A DNA stretch of 18,211 nt from Bacteroidales bacterium (lineage in GTDB: Bacteria; Bacteroidota; Bacteroidia; Bacteroidales; WCHB1-69). The DNA lies in assembly GCA_016290715.1 (NCBI GenBank), contig JAEEUY010000082.1, positions 1 through 18,211 of the forward strand, read 5' to 3'. The position numbers and the translations under genes are program-made. The notes under the pieces were generated by a model. It was not told the origin of the DNA. It saw nothing but the letters and a program-made list of their open reading frames with translations, and searched no databases. Shown piece by piece: positions 15,382 through 18,211 of this stretch. Every line of letters begins with the position of its first letter. Position 1 is the first letter of the stretch.

Positions 15382-16449
15382 CTATTCAACTTCTTTCACA
15401 TTGTCAACCAACATCTTATTCATCTTATTGTAAGAATAAACCAAATAAGATTCATACAAAACGTAGGCCAACCAAATAACGATTGCCAATACTGCAATCA
15501 ACGTATGATTGAAGTAGAGGAACAACCCTTTGGCACCAAAGAAAGTACCAATATTAACAGTATCGCCGAAACAGATAGGAAGCAGCCAGAAATTCAATCC
15601 GATGAAAAGTCCGCCTATAACAAGAGGAATCAAACATTTGGCCACAAGGTAAAGTCCCCACCAAGCACCGACCATTTCCATTTGTGAATCATCATTCAAC
15701 TCAGAAATGATACCTTTGTCTTTTAACACATATTTGGTTTCATCCCACATCTCATAGAAGATAGAGCAAGGTTTCCCTAAATTATAAATAGGAATGAACC
15801 ACGCGGCAATGGCCAACCATGGAGAAGTACTTTTTTTCATCCAAGGAGCCAAAACACGCAAGTTCTTCATGTTCAAGAATGACCAATAAGCAAACATAAC
15901 AACTTTGCAGAGGAATAGGCAGATAGTAATCATCACAAACGTATTCATCAATGCCCGAGGTCCTTCAACCTCTTGTTCCAATTGCTTATAATTATCAATT
16001 ACAGGTTGTGTTTCTCTTTGGAACATAGCCAACGTGTCTTGGGCCAATTTGCGTTGTTCTGAATCCGTTTTAATGGCTTCTTCAAAACTTTTAAGCTGGT
16101 TCTGGTTAAATTCCAATTGACCTTTGGCTTCTTCTTTTGCTTTCGCATCTGCTTTTTTATCTTTTACAGTTAATTGATATGCAGTTTGTTCCTCTTCAAT
16201 CTTAGTTGTTAAATTATCCATCTGCTCTTGGGAATTAGCAATTTTCTTGTCAAAATCCCCAATAACCTGCTCAACTCTTTTCAAAGAATCCAACATATTA
16301 TTGTATCCCGGCTTGGCATTTTGAAGTTGCGTATTAATCTTGTCAAAACGCAGCAATGCAACAACAGAAATAACCATAAATACACCGACCAACAGATTCA
16401 AAATCATTGTTAAACGCCCAAAAAGCGTATTGTTTGTGATTTTTTTCAT
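15382..16449 (-). CDS. Coiled-coil membrane protein with DUF4328-like domain
   Basis: A 355-residue protein of unknown function. TM1 spans about 13-34. A long charged, Q/E/K-rich stretch (about 36-163) looks like a helical coiled coil. TM2 (about 168-190) starts a polytopic C-terminal domain with the DUF4328-like signature PWLAIAAWFIPIYNLGKPCSIFYEMWD (210-236) and GAWWGLYLVAKC (261-272), and further helices near 272-292 and 313-340. The usual DUF4328 protein, as I recall it, lacks such a long coiled coil between its first two helices. If the N-terminus is cytoplasmic, the coil lies outside the inner membrane. The gene is monocistronic, with a -7 box 70 nt upstream and a shared terminator downstream. 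The fold family is fairly sure; the function is unknown. Confidence 0.87.
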   Translation of the reverse strand: MKKITNNTLFGRLTMILNLLVGVFMVISVVALLRFDKINTQLQNAKPGYNNMLDSLKRVEQVIGDFDKKIANSQEQMDNLTTKIEEEQTAYQLTVKDKKADAKAKEEAKGQLEFNQNQLKSFEEAIKTDSEQRKLAQDTLAMFQRETQPVIDNYKQLEQEVEGPRALMNTFVMITICLFLCKVVMFAYWSFLNMKNLRVLAPWMKKSTSPWLAIAAWFIPIYNLGKPCSIFYEMWDETKYVLKDKGIISELNDDSQMEMVGAWWGLYLVAKCLIPLVIGGLFIGLNFWLLPICFGDTVNIGTFFGAKGLFLYFNHTLIAVLAIVIWLAYVLYESYLVYSYNKMNKMLVDNVKEVE

Positions 16450-16518
16450 ACTAAAAATTTTATATTATTCTTATTATTAATTATTTACAATAGAAAATCA
16501 TCTTTTTAAACTAATTTG

Positions 16519-16526
16519 CAAATGTA
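16519..16526 (-). promoter_or_regulatory. Candidate -7 box for the DUF4328 gene
   Basis: On the minus strand the sequence is TACATTTG followed by CA, a perfect TAnnTTTG match, 70 nt before the start at 16449. It overlaps a 10-bp palindrome ATTTGCAAAT (16514-16523). No clear -33 TTG at 19-21 nt spacing. Confidence 0.42.
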
Positions 16527-16616
16527 CAAGAAAATTTGGATTATTCTAAATCTCTTTTACTTTTTTTAAAAAAACATTTTTTTGTTTTTTTTCGTCAGAA
16601 ATTGGGAAAAAATGCT

Positions 16617-16624
16617 GAAATTTG
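16617..16624 (+). promoter_or_regulatory. Candidate -7 box for ruvX-def
   Basis: GAAATTTG followed by CG differs from TAnnTTTG at the first base only and sits 11 nt before the ruvX ATG, implying an extremely short leader. A very A/T-tract-rich stretch (16555-16592), containing a 14-bp TTTTTTTAAAAAAA palindrome, lies just upstream and could act as an UP-like or curved element. No proper -33 element is visible. Confidence 0.33.
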
Positions 16625-16634
16625 CGCTCTAAAT

Positions 16635-17078
16635 ATGGCACGAATTATTGCAATAGATTATGGACAAAAACGGGTCGGTTTTGCAGTTACCGACGAGCTA
16701 AAAATATGTGCGACAGCCTTAGAAACAGTACATGTTACGCAAGCTTTTGACTATTTGAAGAACTATCTTGACAAAGAGAATGTGGAGACCATTGTCGTAG
16801 GCGAACCGCGCAAACTCGACAACACTCCTTCCGATTCCACGCGCTATATTGAGCCTTTCGTCAACCGGATAAGAAAAGCCTTTCCGCATATTCAATTAGT
16901 ACGAATAGACGAGCGTTTTACCTCGCGTATGGCATTCCAAACAATGATAGACGCTGGCTTAAAGAAAAAAGCGCGTCAGGATAAAGCATTGGTCGATAGG
17001 ATTAGTGCTACAATTATCTTGCAAACTTATTTACAACAAATTGATATACAAACTGATAGAAATAATTTTTCCTTATGA
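16635..17078 (+). CDS. ruvX: Putative pre-16S rRNA nuclease / Holliday junction resolvase YqgF (RuvX)
   Basis: RNase H-fold nuclease of the YqgF family, known to process the 5' end of pre-16S rRNA in E. coli and also described as a Holliday junction resolvase homologue. The 147-residue product shows IAIDYGQKRVGFAVTD (5-20, first acidic residue Asp8), VVGEPRKLD (54-62), VRIDERFTS (89-97) with the second acid, and DKALVDRISATIILQTYL (116-133) with the third acid, Asp121. The frame is open upstream to 16536. That extra stretch runs through homopolymer T/A tracts and has no family similarity, so the ATG at 16635 is the start. Its stop overlaps the def start (ATGA). Confidence 0.95.
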   Translation: MARIIAIDYGQKRVGFAVTDELKICATALETVHVTQAFDYLKNYLDKENVETIVVGEPRKLDNTPSDSTRYIEPFVNRIRKAFPHIQLVRIDERFTSRMAFQTMIDAGLKKKARQDKALVDRISATIILQTYLQQIDIQTDRNNFSL

Positions 17079-17626
17079 TTTTACCTATTTGCGTTTACGG
17101 ACATCCCGTATTAAGAAGAAAAGCCCAAGATGTTGATTTAAAAGCGGAAGATTTGTTACAACTCATCGCCGATATGTTTGAAACCATGTATCACTCCAAT
17201 GGTGTTGGGATTGCTGCCCCCCAGGTAGGGAAATCATTACGGATTTTTGTCATTGACTCCGAGCCATTCAAGGAATTATACCCTGAGGAAGAACCTCGCA
17301 AACAAGCTTTTATCAACCCCACCATCCTCCAACGTTACGGTGAAGAAGTCCCTTTCAGTGAAGGGTGTTTGAGTTTGCCAGGAATCAATGAAGAAGTTTT
17401 GCGCCCTTCAACAATTGAAATAGAATACTGGGACGAAAAGCTGAACCACCATAAAGAGACCATTTCGGGGGGCGTCGCACGCATTATCCAGCACGAATAC
17501 GACCATCTTGAAGGAACTGTTTTTACAGACCATCTGACCTCGTTGAAGAAAATGATTCTCAAACGGAAACTTTCGGATATCGCTTCCGGCAAAACCAAAC
17601 CAAGCTATAAAATCAAAAACCATTAA
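17075..17626 (+). CDS. def: Peptide deformylase
   Basis: Metalloenzyme that removes the formyl group from the N-terminal methionine of new proteins. The 183-residue length is typical. All three family motifs are intact: GVGIAAPQVG (43-52), EGCLSLPG (96-103) with metal-ligand Cys98, and QHEYDHLEG (139-147) with His140, catalytic Glu141 and His144. The gene overlaps ruvX by four bases and is followed 2 nt later by the TPR lipoprotein gene, forming a tight operon. I recall the same ruvX-def-TPR order in Bacteroides, where thrS and infC lie next; those genes would be outside this window. Confidence 0.97.
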   Translation: MILPICVYGHPVLRRKAQDVDLKAEDLLQLIADMFETMYHSNGVGIAAPQVGKSLRIFVIDSEPFKELYPEEEPRKQAFINPTILQRYGEEVPFSEGCLSLPGINEEVLRPSTIEIEYWDEKLNHHKETISGGVARIIQHEYDHLEGTVFTDHLTSLKKMILKRKLSDIASGKTKPSYKIKNH

Positions 17627-17628
17627 AA

Positions 17629-18211
17629 ATGAGATATTCTCTTCTCGTTCTTCTATCTTGTCTTGTTCTGTGCGCATGCCACAAAAAACAAGAGCCAACC
17701 GTTGTTGAAGACAGCAGCTTCCCTATCGAAGAGTCAGCACCGCTTTCTGAAGGGGAACAATTACAAAAGATGTACAAAAATGCTGATTCTCTGATGAATA
17801 TCGGAGAGATGGATATTTCTTTAATGCAGGATTATGTTCATCGGGCATTAAGTTACACCGAAGCGAACCCAAACGATTCGTTAGCAAGCAAATATATTTT
17901 TTTTGCTGGCATTTTTGAGATGAAGATCGCAGGAGCTACTGCCGATGATATTCTCCGTAATGAGCTTTATACCAATGCAATAAATATTTTTAATTCGTTA
18001 ATCAAACAATATCCTAACTTTCCCCATCTTGACTATTGCTATTGGTACAAAGGCACTATCTACGAAAACATGAAACGCCCAAATGATGCTGAAAGCGAGT
18101 ATCGCGAACTGGTGCACCTTTTCCCTGATTCGGAACTTGCAGAGGGAACCAAATCGTATCTTCAAGCACAAGGATACAAAAAGGATGCCGACGATCTTAT
18201 GAATGACATCA
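17629..18211 (+). CDS. TPR-containing lipoprotein, 3' end cut by the window edge
   Basis: Partial gene, 194 codons visible with no stop. The N-terminus MRYSLLVLLSCLVLCAC is a short signal peptide with lipobox LCAC, placing the acylated cysteine at residue 17. A low-complexity acidic linker (EPTVVEDSSFPIEESAP) follows. The rest is helical, with TPR-like spacing: residues about 45-95, then a pair around NAINIFNSLIKQYPNFPHLDYCYWYKGTIYENMKRPNDAESEYRELVHLFPDSELA, where the 'PN..A...Y..L...FP.S' pattern is typical of BamD/YfiO-like and Sel1/TPR repeats. It is probably a periplasmic-facing envelope lipoprotein. It begins 2 nt after the def stop and is cotranscribed with ruvX-def. The role is unknown. 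Confidence 0.85.
   Translation, partial: MRYSLLVLLSCLVLCACHKKQEPTVVEDSSFPIEESAPLSEGEQLQKMYKNADSLMNIGEMDISLMQDYVHRALSYTEANPNDSLASKYIFFAGIFEMKIAGATADDILRNELYTNAINIFNSLIKQYPNFPHLDYCYWYKGTIYENMKRPNDAESEYRELVHLFPDSELAEGTKSYLQAQGYKKDADDLMNDI

Noticed and set aside
16514..16523. ATTTGCAAAT palindrome as a shared operator (TTTGCAAAT also at 1891-1899)
   Set aside because: The motif follows from the TTTGC end of the -7 boxes in AT-rich DNA; two copies are not enough to propose a regulator.
16536..16634. Longer ruvX beginning at ATG 16536
   Set aside because: The extension is encoded by poly-T/poly-A tracts and has no similarity to the family, which begins at the IAIDYG strand.
1..18211. Mobile elements, CRISPR arrays, defence genes, tRNA or rRNA
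   Set aside because: No transposase, integrase, regularly spaced repeats or RNA gene signatures were found by reading both strands.

Overview
The window looks like an ordinary chromosomal segment of a Bacteroidota bacterium, most likely order Bacteroidales. The case rests on four things. It is AT-rich. It carries Bacteroidota-type genes: a long TamB beside an AI-2E-family permease and a stand-alone PAS protein, a DUF4328 membrane protein, and a lipoprotein with the 'ITDNGG...YYVRAY...NAGTGY' surface-domain signature. Several transcription units have a -7 box of the Bacteroidota type (TAnnTTTG, here nearly always TAnnTTTGC). The gene pairs tamB/tsaD and ruvX-def-TPR are, from memory, common in this order. 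I cannot name genus or species. No mobile element, CRISPR array, phage gene, rRNA or tRNA is visible.

Layout. Positions 1-104 hold nothing I can assign, followed by a strong hairpin terminator (105-146). Minus-strand genes fill 170-7990. The first is a POT-family peptide/proton symporter (170-1816) with its own -7 box. Next comes a tightly packed unit transcribed tamB -> AI-2E-family permease -> PAS protein, with an 11-nt overlap and then an 11-nt gap. tamB is divergent from tsaD, and the two 5' ends are practically fused: tamB has no ATG where its N-terminal membrane anchor should begin, and the tsaD -7 box lies on the same bases.

The plus strand from 7998 to 15336 carries tsaD-holA (tRNA t6A37 synthesis; clamp-loader delta subunit) and a small lipoprotein with its own -7 box. 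These are followed by butyrate kinase, NAD kinase, a flavin reductase-family protein (ATGA overlap with NAD kinase) and a PIF1-like helicase. The helicase ends in a bidirectional hairpin terminator (15335-15365) shared with a convergent minus-strand gene (15382-16449) for a coiled-coil/DUF4328 membrane protein. On the plus strand the window then closes with ruvX-def (ATGA overlap) and a TPR lipoprotein 2 nt further on, cut off by the window edge.

Functionally this is mostly housekeeping: envelope biogenesis (TamB), peptide uptake, tRNA modification, replication and repair (HolA, RuvX, PIF1-like helicase), N-terminal protein maturation (Def) and redox/acyl metabolism (NAD kinase, flavin reductase, butyrate kinase). 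I found no convincing undescribed multi-gene system. The points most worth a second look are the missing canonical tamB start in an overlapping divergent promoter region, the stand-alone PAS protein in the TamB operon, the coiled-coil insertion in the DUF4328 protein, the altered ExxER motif of the transporter, and butyrate kinase without a visible phosphotransbutyrylase.
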